Source: JBOFDP01 sp051647125 (lineage in GTDB: Bacteria > Bacteroidota > Bacteroidia > Chitinophagales > Chitinophagaceae). From it: 19,092 nt of DNA. Position 1 is the stretch's first letter. Each line of letters begins with the position of its first letter. The notes beneath the pieces are model-generated. The model was not told where the DNA came from. It searched no databases and worked only from the letters and a program-made list of their open reading frames with translations. The DNA lies in assembly GCA_051647125.1 (NCBI GenBank), contig JBOFDP010000052.1, positions 1 to 19,092 of the forward strand, given 5' to 3'. Positions 8,351 to 15,750 of this stretch are shown in pieces. The translations under genes and the position numbers were made by a program.

Positions 8351-9451
8351 TTATGCATTGAATCTAAAATGCATAATATCACCATCTTTTACGCAATAGT
8401 CTTTACCTTCTACACGTAGTTTCCCTTGTTCTTTACAGGCTGATTCTGAACCCAACGTTACAAAATCATGATAATCAATAACTTCAGCTTTAATAAATCC
8501 TTTTTCAAAATCAGAGTGAATAACACTTGCGGCTTGAGGAGCTTTCCAGTTTTTTCCAATTGTCCATGCACGTACCTCTTGTACACCAACCGTAAAAAAG
8601 GTTTCTAATTGAAGGATTTCATAAGTGTGGCTAATAAGCCTATCTAACGCAGGTTCTTGCATACCGTAGGCTTCCATAAACATATTTTTTTCTTCTTCAT
8701 CGTCAAACTCTGCTATCTGCGATTCTATGGCATTGCACATAACAATAATATCTGCTCCTTCTTGTTGGGCAAATTCAGCTAATTGATTTGAGTATATATT
8801 GCCTGTATGCATATTTTTTTCATCTACATTAGCTACGTATAATACAGGTTTTTGGGTAAGAAGAAAGAGATTTTTTAAAATAGGTTGTTGTTCCTTGCTC
8901 AATGTCAGATGTAGAATATTTTCTCCTTTACTTAAGGTTTCTTTACACAGTAATAATACTTCATATTCATCCTTTGATTGCGTATCTCCCGATTTAATAT
9001 TTTTTTCTATACGTTGCAATCTTTTAAGTACAGTATCGAGGTCTTTTAGTTGTAATTCTGTATCTATGATTTCTCTATCACTTAAAGGATCTATTTTCCC
9101 TTCTTCACGTAATATATTTTCATTTTCAAAGCAACGTATAACCTGTATAATAGCATCAACTTCTCTAATATTTGCCAAAAATTGATTTCCTAAACCCTCT
9201 CCTTTACTAGCACCTTTCACCAAACCTGCAATATCTACAATCTCTATTTGTGTAGGTATTATTTTTTCCGGATTAGCTAAGGTGGCTAAAATTTCTAATC
9301 TTTTATCAGGTACATTGACTAACCCTACATTAGGTTCTATCGTACAAAAACGATAATTGCTAGCTTGAGCTTTACTACTTTTACTGACTGCATTAAATAA
9401 AGTAGATTTTCCTACATTAGGTAATCCTACAATTCCAGCTTTTAGTGACAT
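8351..9451 (-). CDS. ychF: Redox-regulated ATPase YchF (Obg-family)
   Basis: This 366-residue protein is a universally conserved Obg-family P-loop protein that binds the ribosome and prefers ATP over GTP. The P-loop is GLPNVGKS (9-16), the switch II segment is DIAGLVKGASKGEGLGN (73-89), and the specificity motif is NVDE (208-211) in place of NKxD, the known reason for ATP preference in YchF. A helical arm occupies about 125-195, and a C-terminal TGS-type domain (about 283-366) contains the conserved TFFTVG and HSDFEKGFIKAEV. Length matches the family (about 364). A TATATTTG element lies 31 bases upstream of the ATG. It is the likely first gene of a same-strand run reaching gldG. Confidence 0.97.
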   Translation of the reverse strand: MSLKAGIVGLPNVGKSTLFNAVSKSSKAQASNYRFCTIEPNVGLVNVPDKRLEILATLANPEKIIPTQIEIVDIAGLVKGASKGEGLGNQFLANIREVDAIIQVIRCFENENILREEGKIDPLSDREIIDTELQLKDLDTVLKRLQRIEKNIKSGDTQSKDEYEVLLLCKETLSKGENILHLTLSKEQQPILKNLFLLTQKPVLYVANVDEKNMHTGNIYSNQLAEFAQQEGADIIVMCNAIESQIAEFDDEEEKNMFMEAYGMQEPALDRLISHTYEILQLETFFTVGVQEVRAWTIGKNWKAPQAASVIHSDFEKGFIKAEVIDYHDFVTLGSESACKEQGKLRVEGKDYCVKDGDIMHFRFNA

Positions 9452-9482
9452 ATTGCTTTTTTATGTATTCTTTTTTGTCCTG

Positions 9483-9490
9483 CAAATATA
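9483..9490 (-). promoter_or_regulatory. -7 promoter element of ychF
   Basis: The minus strand reads TATATTTG, a perfect TAnnTTTG, 31 bases before the ychF start. No clear TTG is seen at -33. Confidence 0.6.
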
Positions 9491-9574
9491 GGAGATATAA
9501 AATAATATATTCTAAATAGAGTTTAAAAACTACAAGAATATTTTTACACGAAATATTTTTCTAATTAGGAATAA

Positions 9575-9605
9575 TTTGGATTTTTCTAAAAAACAATTAA
9601 CTTTG
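9575..9605 (+). promoter_or_regulatory. rpsU promoter, TTTG-N19-TAACTTTG
   Basis: TTTG at 9575-9578 and TAACTTTG at 9598-9605 are separated by 19 bases, the exact Bacteroidota primary-sigma arrangement (TTTG, 19-21 bases, TAnnTTTG). It is the best promoter in the window. Transcription should start near 9612 and give a leader of about 30 bases before rpsU. Confidence 0.85.
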
Positions 9606-9643
9606 CTGTAAAAATATATTTATTTTAATACAACACAAGCATT

Positions 9644-9835
9644 ATGTTAATAGTAGATACTAAAAATTGTGAAAACATTGATAAAGCTCTTAGAAAATAT
9701 AAGAAAAAATTTGATAAGACACGTGTTATTTTACAACTTAGAGGGAGAGAATTTTTTACCAAACCTTCTATAAAAAAACGTAACCAAAAGTTGAAAGCTA
9801 TTTATCGTCAAAAGTTTATGAGTGCAGAAATTTAG
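9644..9835 (+). CDS. rpsU: 30S ribosomal protein bS21
   Basis: This 63-residue basic protein matches Bacteroidota bS21: it opens MLIVDTKNCENIDKALRKYK, has the central KKKFDKTRVILQLRGREFF, and closes with KPSIKKRNQKLKAIYRQK. bS21 sits near the 3' end of 16S rRNA; in Bacteroidota it helps occlude the anti-Shine-Dalgarno sequence and so contributes to SD-independent initiation. The gene is monocistronic: a strong promoter lies at 9575-9605 and a clean terminator at 9869-9902. The leader just before the ATG (ACAACACAAGCATT) has no Shine-Dalgarno sequence, which is notable because an SD on rpsU is part of the autoregulation described for Flavobacterium johnsoniae. Confidence 0.95.
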   Translation: MLIVDTKNCENIDKALRKYKKKFDKTRVILQLRGREFFTKPSIKKRNQKLKAIYRQKFMSAEI

Positions 9836-9868
9836 AATATTTTATTTTTACTTAAATATTAGGTAGAG

Positions 9869-9902
9869 TCTTGAAAGGAATAGCTTCTTTCAAGATTTTT
9901 TT
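9869..9902 (+). terminator. Rho-independent terminator after rpsU
   Basis: A perfect 9-bp stem (TCTTGAAAG at 9869-9877 with CTTTCAAGA at 9887-9895) has a 9-base loop and is followed by seven Ts. It ends the rpsU transcript 19 bases before gpsA, so gpsA must have its own promoter or depend on read-through. Confidence 0.88.
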
Positions 9903-9921
9903 ATAACTTATCTCTTTTGTT

Positions 9922-10932
9922 ATGAAAAAAATTTGTATCTTAGGGAATGGAAGTTTTGCAACAGCACTTGCTCATGTATTAGTTTATAATGGACATCAAA
10001 TATATTGGTGGATACGTAAAACGGAAAATCTTAATTTTATTAATCAACATTTTCATAATCCTAATTATCTTACAGGTTTATCTTTTCAAAATTATTTTTC
10101 ACAACTTACACTTACTACTGATATTGTACATGCTGTTAATATTGCCGATATTATAGTGGTAGCCGTACCTTCTGCTTTTTTAGAAAATATTTTTTGCAAT
10201 CTTACAGCTTCATCTTTACAACAAAAAAAAATAGTATCTGTGGTTAAAGGTATTGTACCTTCTTCACTTACTTTACTTAATGATTATCTTCATAAAAAAT
10301 ATAATTTTCTATTAGATAATTACATTGCTATTGCAGGCCCTTGTCATTCTGAGGAATTGATGTTACATAAGAATTCGTACCTTACTTTTTCTTCGTCTAT
10401 GATTCATAATGCACAACAAATAAGCCAGCTTTTTGAGAATGCATACTTACGAACTAAGGTTTCTAATGATGTTTATGGTACTCAATATTGTGCAGTGTTA
10501 AAGAACATTTATGCTATAGGAATGGGAATTGCACATGGATTGGATTATGGAGATAATTTTTTGAGCGTATATGCTATTAACAGTTGTAAAGAATTAATTA
10601 GATTTTTAAAAATATTTCATCCAGAAAAGGTAGATGCAGAGCATTACTTGAGTTCAAGTTATTTAGGAGATTTATTGGTAACTTCATATTCTTTACATAG
10701 TAGAAATCGTTTGTTTGGTACTTACGTTGGAAAAGGATATTCTATAGAAAATACCAAAATAGAGATGAATATGGTAGCAGAGGGATATTATGCTTTGAAG
10801 TGTTTGTATACTTTATGTCACGACAAATTACACATAGAGATGCCTCCCTTTGCCCAAGTTTTATATGAAATTTTATGGAAACATAAAAATCCTATTGTTG
10901 CTTTCAAAATGATTGAAAATATGTTGAAGTAA
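9922..10932 (+). CDS. gpsA: NAD(P)-dependent glycerol-3-phosphate dehydrogenase
   Basis: This 336-residue cytosolic enzyme reduces dihydroxyacetone phosphate to sn-glycerol-3-phosphate for phospholipid synthesis. The N-terminal Rossmann motif is GNGSFATAL (8-16); Ala in place of the third Gly is common in Bacteroidota. VVKGI (106-110, catalytic K108) and GPCHSEE (138-144, for the usual GPSHAEE) follow. The C-terminal domain has LKNIYAIGMGIAHGLDYGDN (192-211, catalytic K193), LGDLLVT (247-253) and the substrate-binding HSRNR (258-262). Length is normal. The protein is divergent, with many hydrophobic and aromatic substitutions, but all key residues remain, so it should be active. An A9 run at 10223-10231 encodes Lys-Lys-Ile just before K108. 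The next downstream element is the decayed osmC gene. Confidence 0.93.
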   Translation: MKKICILGNGSFATALAHVLVYNGHQIYWWIRKTENLNFINQHFHNPNYLTGLSFQNYFSQLTLTTDIVHAVNIADIIVVAVPSAFLENIFCNLTASSLQQKKIVSVVKGIVPSSLTLLNDYLHKKYNFLLDNYIAIAGPCHSEELMLHKNSYLTFSSSMIHNAQQISQLFENAYLRTKVSNDVYGTQYCAVLKNIYAIGMGIAHGLDYGDNFLSVYAINSCKELIRFLKIFHPEKVDAEHYLSSSYLGDLLVTSYSLHSRNRLFGTYVGKGYSIENTKIEMNMVAEGYYALKCLYTLCHDKLHIEMPPFAQVLYEILWKHKNPIVAFKMIENMLK

Positions 10933-10940
10933 TTTTTATG

Positions 10941-10986
10941 TATTATTATAATTAATTGACAAAATTGTATTTTTGTTATAATAATA
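10941..10986. repeat. 11-bp perfect inverted repeat around the osmC promoter
   Basis: TATTATTATAA (10941-10951) and TTATAATAATA (10976-10986) are separated by 24 bases that contain the -7 element TATTTTTG. It could be an operator or a weak gpsA terminator, although no T-run follows. Because it is A/T-only, chance is possible. Confidence 0.3.
10968..10975 (+). promoter_or_regulatory. -7 promoter element of the decayed osmC gene
   Basis: The sequence TATTTTTG is a perfect TAnnTTTG, 28 bases before the old osmC ATG at 11004, so the pseudogene has kept its promoter. Confidence 0.5.
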
Positions 10987-11003
10987 AATTATAGATTAAA
11001 TTT

Positions 11004-11394
11004 ATGACTACAGTACATATTGAATATAAAGTAAACCTCAGAATGCTAGCTACTCATTTACACAGCAATACAATTATAGCAACAGGATGCACCTATCGAT
11101 AATCAAGGTAAAGGAGAAAAATTGTCACCTACAGATTTGATGGTGTCTTCTTTGGGATATTATAGGATGACTTTTATGGGTATTGTTGCTAAAAGGTATT
11201 ACTTGTGAGGTAACTAAAGTAATGAGCCAAGATACTCGTCATAGAGTTGTAGAAATTATTATTCATTTTCAATTTCCCCAACAATTGAATCTTGTAGAAA
11301 CGAAAAATCATTCATTCAACGTTCTTGTTATGCTTGTGCAGTAGGTAAAAATTTGCATCCATGTTTAAAACAAACTATTACATTTACTTGGTAA
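11004..11394 (+). pseudogene. osmC: OsmC-family peroxiredoxin pseudogene, three frameshifts
   Basis: Stitching three frames gives a recognisable OsmC/Ohr-family protein of about 130 residues, near the usual ~137. It opens MTTVHIEYKVNLR, then has APIDNQGKGEKLSPTDLMVS, GIVAKRY, ITCEVTKVMSQDTRHRVVEI and the tail CAVGKNLHPCLKQTITFTW before a TAA at 11392. The original frame ends after 32 codons at TAA 11100-11102, because of an extra base near 11085. Further frame changes lie near 11191-11196 and 11301-11307. The peroxidatic cysteine normally found in the helix motif SSLGSCxxT is also gone: the sequence reads SSLGYYRMT. The second redox cysteine region (CYACAVGK) survives. These proteins reduce organic hydroperoxides, so this copy should be inactive. 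The decay looks recent, since most of the coding sequence is still readable. It accounts for most of the gap between gpsA and the beta-barrel gene. Confidence 0.92.
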
Positions 11395-11400
11395 TTTGCT

Positions 11401-11991
11401 TTAAAAAATATAAGATACGGCTATCGTAAATACCAAATTTTTAGGTCCATTAGTATGTATAGATTGTGTACCTATAACAGCACCTGTTCGGATATTAAAT
11501 CCAAAAATATCTACTCCTATTCCAGAATTTATCATTAAGTCAAATTTCTTTAATTCAGAATAAACATTAATTTTTTGGTGGGCATCAGTAATATCATCAG
11601 CTTTTATTAACCCTCCCAAGGTAACACCCACATAGGGATATAATATAATACCGATCGGAATTTTTAAAAGTAAATTGATAGGGACCTCTATATAAGAAAG
11701 CTTATATTTTTGGTAAGGATAAGCGTTATTAGTACTACTGATAGCACCACCTTTTTCACTATAAAAAAGTCCAATTTCAAAGTTAAGCCAATTGAGATTA
11801 GTAGTGCCTAATATCCCTGCATGAAAAGAATGTAAATAACTACTTTTATGATCAGTACCTTTTTTATATAAAGTACTAGTATTGTATCCTGCTTCGACAG
11901 CAGTTGTAAAAATTTTCTTTTTATTTTTGACTTGTCCAAATACATTGAGCATAATACTAACAAAGACAATCAATAACAAATATTTTTTCAT
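11401..11991 (-). CDS. Outer-membrane beta-barrel protein, PorT-like family
   Basis: This 196-residue secreted protein starts at the ATG at 11991, which gives a clean signal peptide (MKKYLLLIVFVSIMLNVFGQ, cleavage near residue 20). A longer in-frame start at 12060 would put 23 residues without signal character in front and overlap dusB. The body has alternating strand patterns with the hallmarks of the Bacteroidota OMP_b-brl_2 porin-like family: YIEVPINLLLK, LYPYVGVTLGGLI and LMINSGIGVDIFG, ending in an aromatic residue (SYIF). It is probably an eight-stranded outer-membrane barrel of unknown role. A TAATTTTG element (12015-12022) lies on the dusB stop codon, so it can be transcribed separately. 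Confidence 0.8.
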   Translation of the reverse strand: MKKYLLLIVFVSIMLNVFGQVKNKKKIFTTAVEAGYNTSTLYKKGTDHKSSYLHSFHAGILGTTNLNWLNFEIGLFYSEKGGAISSTNNAYPYQKYKLSYIEVPINLLLKIPIGIILYPYVGVTLGGLIKADDITDAHQKINVYSELKKFDLMINSGIGVDIFGFNIRTGAVIGTQSIHTNGPKNLVFTIAVSYIF

Positions 11992-12014
11992 CACATATTT
12001 TTTTAGATTTAGAA

Positions 12015-12022
12015 CAAAATTA
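12015..12022 (-). promoter_or_regulatory. -7 promoter element of the beta-barrel gene, on the dusB stop codon
   Basis: The minus strand reads TAATTTTG, a perfect TAnnTTTG, and its first three bases TAA are the dusB stop codon. It lies 23 bases before the chosen ATG at 11991, which supports that start. Confidence 0.55.
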
Positions 12023-13000
12023 ATTATAATATTTTTCCATATCAGATAATATTTGTTCAATAATAGCAGGATTCTGTTCTGTTATTAACTTATTTTTAAA
12101 AATTTTAATATTTGGCAGTCCTTTAAAATAGTTTACATAGTGCTTTCTCATTTCTAAGACACCTAATTTTTCACCTTTCCATTCTATACTTTTTTGAAGG
12201 TGTTGTTTTATTACTGCACATCGTTCTGTAATAGATGGAGGAGAAAGTAGTTTTCCTGTTTTAAAATAATGCTTAATTTCTCTAAAAATCCAAGGGTATC
12301 CTATGGCTGCACGACCTATCATAATACCATCCACTAAATATTTTTGTCTATATTCTAATGCTTTTTGAGGAGAATCTATATCACCATTCCCAAAGATAGG
12401 AATTTTGATATGAGCATTCTCTTTTACTCTTTTTATCCATTCCCAATTGGCTTTTCCTGTGTACATCTGACTGCGGGTACGGGCGTGTATTGTGAGTGCC
12501 GCTATCCCGCAGGATTGTAACCGTTCGACAACTTCCATAATATTGATATTATGATTGTCCCATCCTAATCGAGTTTTTACTGTAACGGGTACTTGAGAGC
12601 AACTTTCTACTACGGTATGTGTGATACTATGTATTAAATCAATATTTTTTAATACCCCAGCTCCAGCACCTTTATTGACAACTTTTTTTACAGGACATCC
12701 AAAATTTATATCCAACAAATCAGGTTTGGCTTCAAGTACAATTTTTGCAGCTGTGGACATGGCGAATTCTTCCCCTCCAAAAATTTGAATACCTATAGGT
12801 CGTTCATTTTCAAAAATATCCAATTTCTTTTTACTTTTCTCGGCATGTCTTATTAATCCCTCGCTAGAGATAAATTCGCTATACATTAAATCTGCTCCTT
12901 GTGTTTTGCAAACTGCTCTAAATGGAGGGTCGCTAATATCCTCCATAGGGGCTAATAATAATGGAAATTCTTGAAAAATAATCTTGCCAATACGTACCAT
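12020..13000 (-). CDS. dusB: tRNA-dihydrouridine synthase DusB
   Basis: This 326-residue FMN enzyme reduces a uridine in the D-loop of tRNA to dihydrouridine. The TIM barrel opens with LLLAPMEDISDPPFR (14-28). The catalytic cysteine is C102 in LDINFGCPVKKVVNKGAGA (96-114). The FMN and substrate residues K142 (VTVKTRLGW) and H172 (LTIHARTRSQMYTG) are present, as are the phosphate-binding GNGDI (204-208) and GIMIGRAAIGYPWIF (225-239). A helical C-terminal domain covers about 250-326. Length and motifs match the DusB/Nifr3 subgroup. An imperfect -7 element, TTACTTTG, lies at 13030-13037. The gene diverges from the CPBP protease gene. Confidence 0.95.
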   Translation of the reverse strand: MVRIGKIIFQEFPLLLAPMEDISDPPFRAVCKTQGADLMYSEFISSEGLIRHAEKSKKKLDIFENERPIGIQIFGGEEFAMSTAAKIVLEAKPDLLDINFGCPVKKVVNKGAGAGVLKNIDLIHSITHTVVESCSQVPVTVKTRLGWDNHNINIMEVVERLQSCGIAALTIHARTRSQMYTGKANWEWIKRVKENAHIKIPIFGNGDIDSPQKALEYRQKYLVDGIMIGRAAIGYPWIFREIKHYFKTGKLLSPPSITERCAVIKQHLQKSIEWKGEKLGVLEMRKHYVNYFKGLPNIKIFKNKLITEQNPAIIEQILSDMEKYYN

Positions 13001-13048
13001 TTATTTATTTTTATATATATTCGTATTTACAAAGTAAATGTATTTTTT

Positions 13049-13897
13049 ATGAACAATGAGTTTTCTATATTTAGACATCAATCAACGGCAATGAAGTTTG
13101 GCGTAATACTATGTTTTTTTCTATTTGGATTGTTTCTTTCTGCTACTATTATTAGTGTATTAAGTAAATGGAGTTTCTTACAATCTCATGCTTATATACA
13201 TCAGGTAGTTATGTTGTTTATTTCTTCTATAGGTACATTTTTATTACCTGCTTGGTTGTGTGGTATAATTTATGGGAAAAATCTAACTACTTATTTAAAA
13301 ATTAATGTTCCTAAACGTCGTGAAATTTTTCTATGGTCATTTTTACTAGTATTTATAGCCTTACCTTTTGTTCAATATACCGCATTTCTTAATCAGCTCA
13401 TTACCTTACCTTCATCTTTAATGGAAATAGAAAAAAAGGCAAATGAACAGCTACAATCTTTGTTACAGATACGTACATTTAGTGCTATTATAATTAATAT
13501 TTTTCTTATAGGTATACTACCTGCTATTGTAGAAGAACTGTTTTTTAGAAGTGTATTACAAAAAACTATTTATGATATTATGCGGAAAGCATGGGTAAGT
13601 ATTTTAATAGCATCATTTATATTTTCATTTTTGCATTTTCAGTTTTTAGGGTTTTGCCCACGTTTAGTATTAGGTATTTTATTAGGCATTCTTTTTCAGT
13701 ATAGCCAGAGTGTATTTCCGAGTATGTTGTTTCATGCTACTTTTAATTCCTTTCAATTGATATTGTATTATACTTTTCATGTAGATTTAGATCAGATAAA
13801 TCAAAAAGATATAAATACATGGTCTTTCTTAGTATTAGCCATTATCAGTTTGGGTAGTGTATATTTTGTGATCAAGAATAAGGTACTACCGCAGTAA
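13049..13897 (+). CDS. CPBP-family intramembrane glutamic endopeptidase (CaaX/Abi)
   Basis: This 282-residue polytopic protein has the three signatures of the CPBP/Abi membrane protease family: EELFFR (162-167, catalytic Glu pair and Arg), FSFLH (192-196, His) and HATFN (229-233, His and Asn). Six to eight membrane helices surround them. The ATG at 13049 is chosen because the upstream in-frame ATG (12971) would overlap dusB and add a 26-residue tail with no counterpart in the family. A near -7 element TATATTCG lies at 13016-13023. Substrates are unknown; relatives process prenylated proteins or act in peptide immunity, and in Bacteroidota the role is generally undefined. The gene ends 5 bases from the convergent hscA stop. 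Confidence 0.9.
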   Translation: MNNEFSIFRHQSTAMKFGVILCFFLFGLFLSATIISVLSKWSFLQSHAYIHQVVMLFISSIGTFLLPAWLCGIIYGKNLTTYLKINVPKRREIFLWSFLLVFIALPFVQYTAFLNQLITLPSSLMEIEKKANEQLQSLLQIRTFSAIIINIFLIGILPAIVEELFFRSVLQKTIYDIMRKAWVSILIASFIFSFLHFQFLGFCPRLVLGILLGILFQYSQSVFPSMLFHATFNSFQLILYYTFHVDLDQINQKDINTWSFLVLAIISLGSVYFVIKNKVLPQ

Positions 13898-13902
13898 ATA
13901 TC

Positions 13903-15732
13903 TTATTCTATTTTTTGTCCTTTCATATTTTCTGATAAGGCTTTATTCATAATACGTTGGGCAAAAGGAGTCGTATATTCATTAAGAAATTCTGTAACAA
14001 ATTGTATTTCATTTTTATCATTCAAAGACAATTTTTCTTGTAAATTTTTGATAATATCCTTTGTCTTATCAATCTCTTGTTGAGATAATTCAAGGGAATA
14101 TTTTTTTAAAAATGTTTGAGTTACTTCAATTATTTGCTCTGCTTCTGTTTTCGCTTCTACCAAAGCGCGGGTATCTCTATCTGTTTTGGCATTAAGTATG
14201 GAATCTTTTAGTAAACTTTCTACTTCTGAATCGGTAATCCCATATTGAGGTTTTACGTCAATAGATTGCTCTATATTATGTATCAATTCTTTTGCTTTGA
14301 CTCGAAGAATACCATCAGCATTGAGAAGGAAAGAAATTTCTATTTTAGGTAATCCTGCAGGCATGGGTGGAATATTATTAAAATGAAATTCAGCTAATTT
14401 TCTATTGTCAAGTACAAGATCTCTTTCTCCTTGATATACCGTAATTCGCATATTTTTTTGTCCATCTTTCTGGGTAGTGTATTGTCTGCTGTATTGAGTG
14501 GGAACTTTGCTATTGCGAGGTATTAATATGTCCATTAATCCCCCCATTGTTTCTATTCCTAAAGAAAGAGGCGTAATATCAAGTAATAGAAATTCTGTAT
14601 TTTTTCCTGCTAAAATATTGGCTTGTACGGCGGCTCCTAATGCAACAACTTCGTCAGGATTGATATGGTCATTTACCGATTGCTTAAAAAACTCACTAAC
14701 AAGTTCTTTTACTAAAGGCATTCTTGTAGAACCTCCTACCATTATCACTTCATTGATTTCAGAGGTAGAAAGTTTCCCATCATTCAATACTTGGGTACAG
14801 TTTTTAAGGGTTTTTTGGATGATAGGAGTAGCTAATTGTCTTAATGTATTTTTTGATAATTCTAAAGTTTTTTGTTGAAATAGAATAGAAAAATTATCTT
14901 TTTCTGATAAAATAATTTTTGCTTTTTCAGCAATAGGTTTTAATTGTGAATGGAGATTGTTTAAATTAGTATTTTCCTCTATCCAATACTCTATAATGGC
15001 ATGATCTATATCATCACCTCCCAAATAAGTATCTCCACAAGTAGCTAAAACTTCAAAAATACCATTATGGATTTTTAAGATGGATATATCAAAAGTACCT
15101 CCTCCCAAATCATATACGGCTATTGTTTTCTCTTCTTTAGGATGGATTCCTATACCATAAGCCAAGCCTGCCGCAGTAGGTTCATTAATAATACGTAATA
15201 CATCTAACCCGGCTAATTTTCCAGCATCTCGAGTAGCCTGTCTTTGGGCATCATTGAAATAAGCAGGTACGGTAATGACGGCTTTAGAAATATCTTTTTT
15301 TAGTATTTTTTCAGCTCTTTCCTTTAGTTCTTTAAGTATGAAAGCGGATAATTCTATAGGAGTATAAAATTTTTCATGTATTTGAATCTTAACTAATTGA
15401 TCGGTATTGTTATCAATAATTTTATATGAAAAATAATTTTGATGGTTAGCTATATCTTTATAGGATTTTCCCATAAGTCTTTTTACCGAGCTAATAGTTT
15501 GATTAGGATTTTCTGTAAATTTCTCTTTAGCTTTTTTTCCTACTATAACTTCGTTAGAATTTAAAAAATGAATTACTGACGGTACTAATGCGTGTTGATT
15601 ATTTTCTAATAATATTTTGGGTTGATTATTTTCTACAATAGCTATTAAACTATTTGTAGTTCCCAAATCTATTCCTACAATAATATCATCTTCTTTCTGG
15701 ATATTTCCAGATTGCATATTTATATTAATCAT
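13903..15732 (-). CDS. hscA: Fe-S cluster assembly chaperone HscA (Hsp70 family)
   Basis: This 609-residue Hsp70 is closer to HscA than to DnaK. It is about 616 residues in E. coli HscA, and shares the HscA-like stretches TISSVKRLMGKSY (79-91), GIFEVLATCGDTYLGGDDID (224-243) and LGIETMGGLMDILIPRN (391-407), with a C-terminus (FAQRIMNKALSENMKG) that parallels HscA rather than the acidic DnaK tail. Nucleotide-binding motifs are intact: IDLGTTNS (21-28), AVYDLGGGTFD (205-215) and MVGGSTRMPLV (331-341). With HscB it would help transfer Fe-S clusters from the scaffold IscU; neither hscB nor isc genes are nearby. ATGs at 15732 and 15717 are both possible starts. A perfect -7 element lies at 15757-15764 on the end of the upstream gene. 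Confidence 0.88.
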   Translation of the reverse strand: MININMQSGNIQKEDDIIVGIDLGTTNSLIAIVENNQPKILLENNQHALVPSVIHFLNSNEVIVGKKAKEKFTENPNQTISSVKRLMGKSYKDIANHQNYFSYKIIDNNTDQLVKIQIHEKFYTPIELSAFILKELKERAEKILKKDISKAVITVPAYFNDAQRQATRDAGKLAGLDVLRIINEPTAAGLAYGIGIHPKEEKTIAVYDLGGGTFDISILKIHNGIFEVLATCGDTYLGGDDIDHAIIEYWIEENTNLNNLHSQLKPIAEKAKIILSEKDNFSILFQQKTLELSKNTLRQLATPIIQKTLKNCTQVLNDGKLSTSEINEVIMVGGSTRMPLVKELVSEFFKQSVNDHINPDEVVALGAAVQANILAGKNTEFLLLDITPLSLGIETMGGLMDILIPRNSKVPTQYSRQYTTQKDGQKNMRITVYQGERDLVLDNRKLAEFHFNNIPPMPAGLPKIEISFLLNADGILRVKAKELIHNIEQSIDVKPQYGITDSEVESLLKDSILNAKTDRDTRALVEAKTEAEQIIEVTQTFLKKYSLELSQQEIDKTKDIIKNLQEKLSLNDKNEIQFVTEFLNEYTTPFAQRIMNKALSENMKGQKIE

Positions 15733-15750
15733 ACTATAAGTTTTTTAGTT

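Noticed and set aside
8799..9185. 128-codon open frame on the + strand inside ychF
   Set aside because: It is exactly antisense to well-conserved YchF coding sequence, has no homologous motif and no promoter; it is a shadow of ychF.
11992..12060. Longer N-terminus for the beta-barrel protein
   Set aside because: It overlaps dusB and hides the signal peptide that begins at the ATG at 11991.
12971..13048. Longer N-terminus for the CPBP protease
   Set aside because: The extra 26 residues overlap the dusB start and have no family counterpart; the ATG at 13049 starts the conserved protein.
14498..14878. 126-codon open frame on the + strand inside hscA
   Set aside because: Antisense to the conserved Hsp70 segment including the MVGGSTRMPLV region; a by-product of that sequence.
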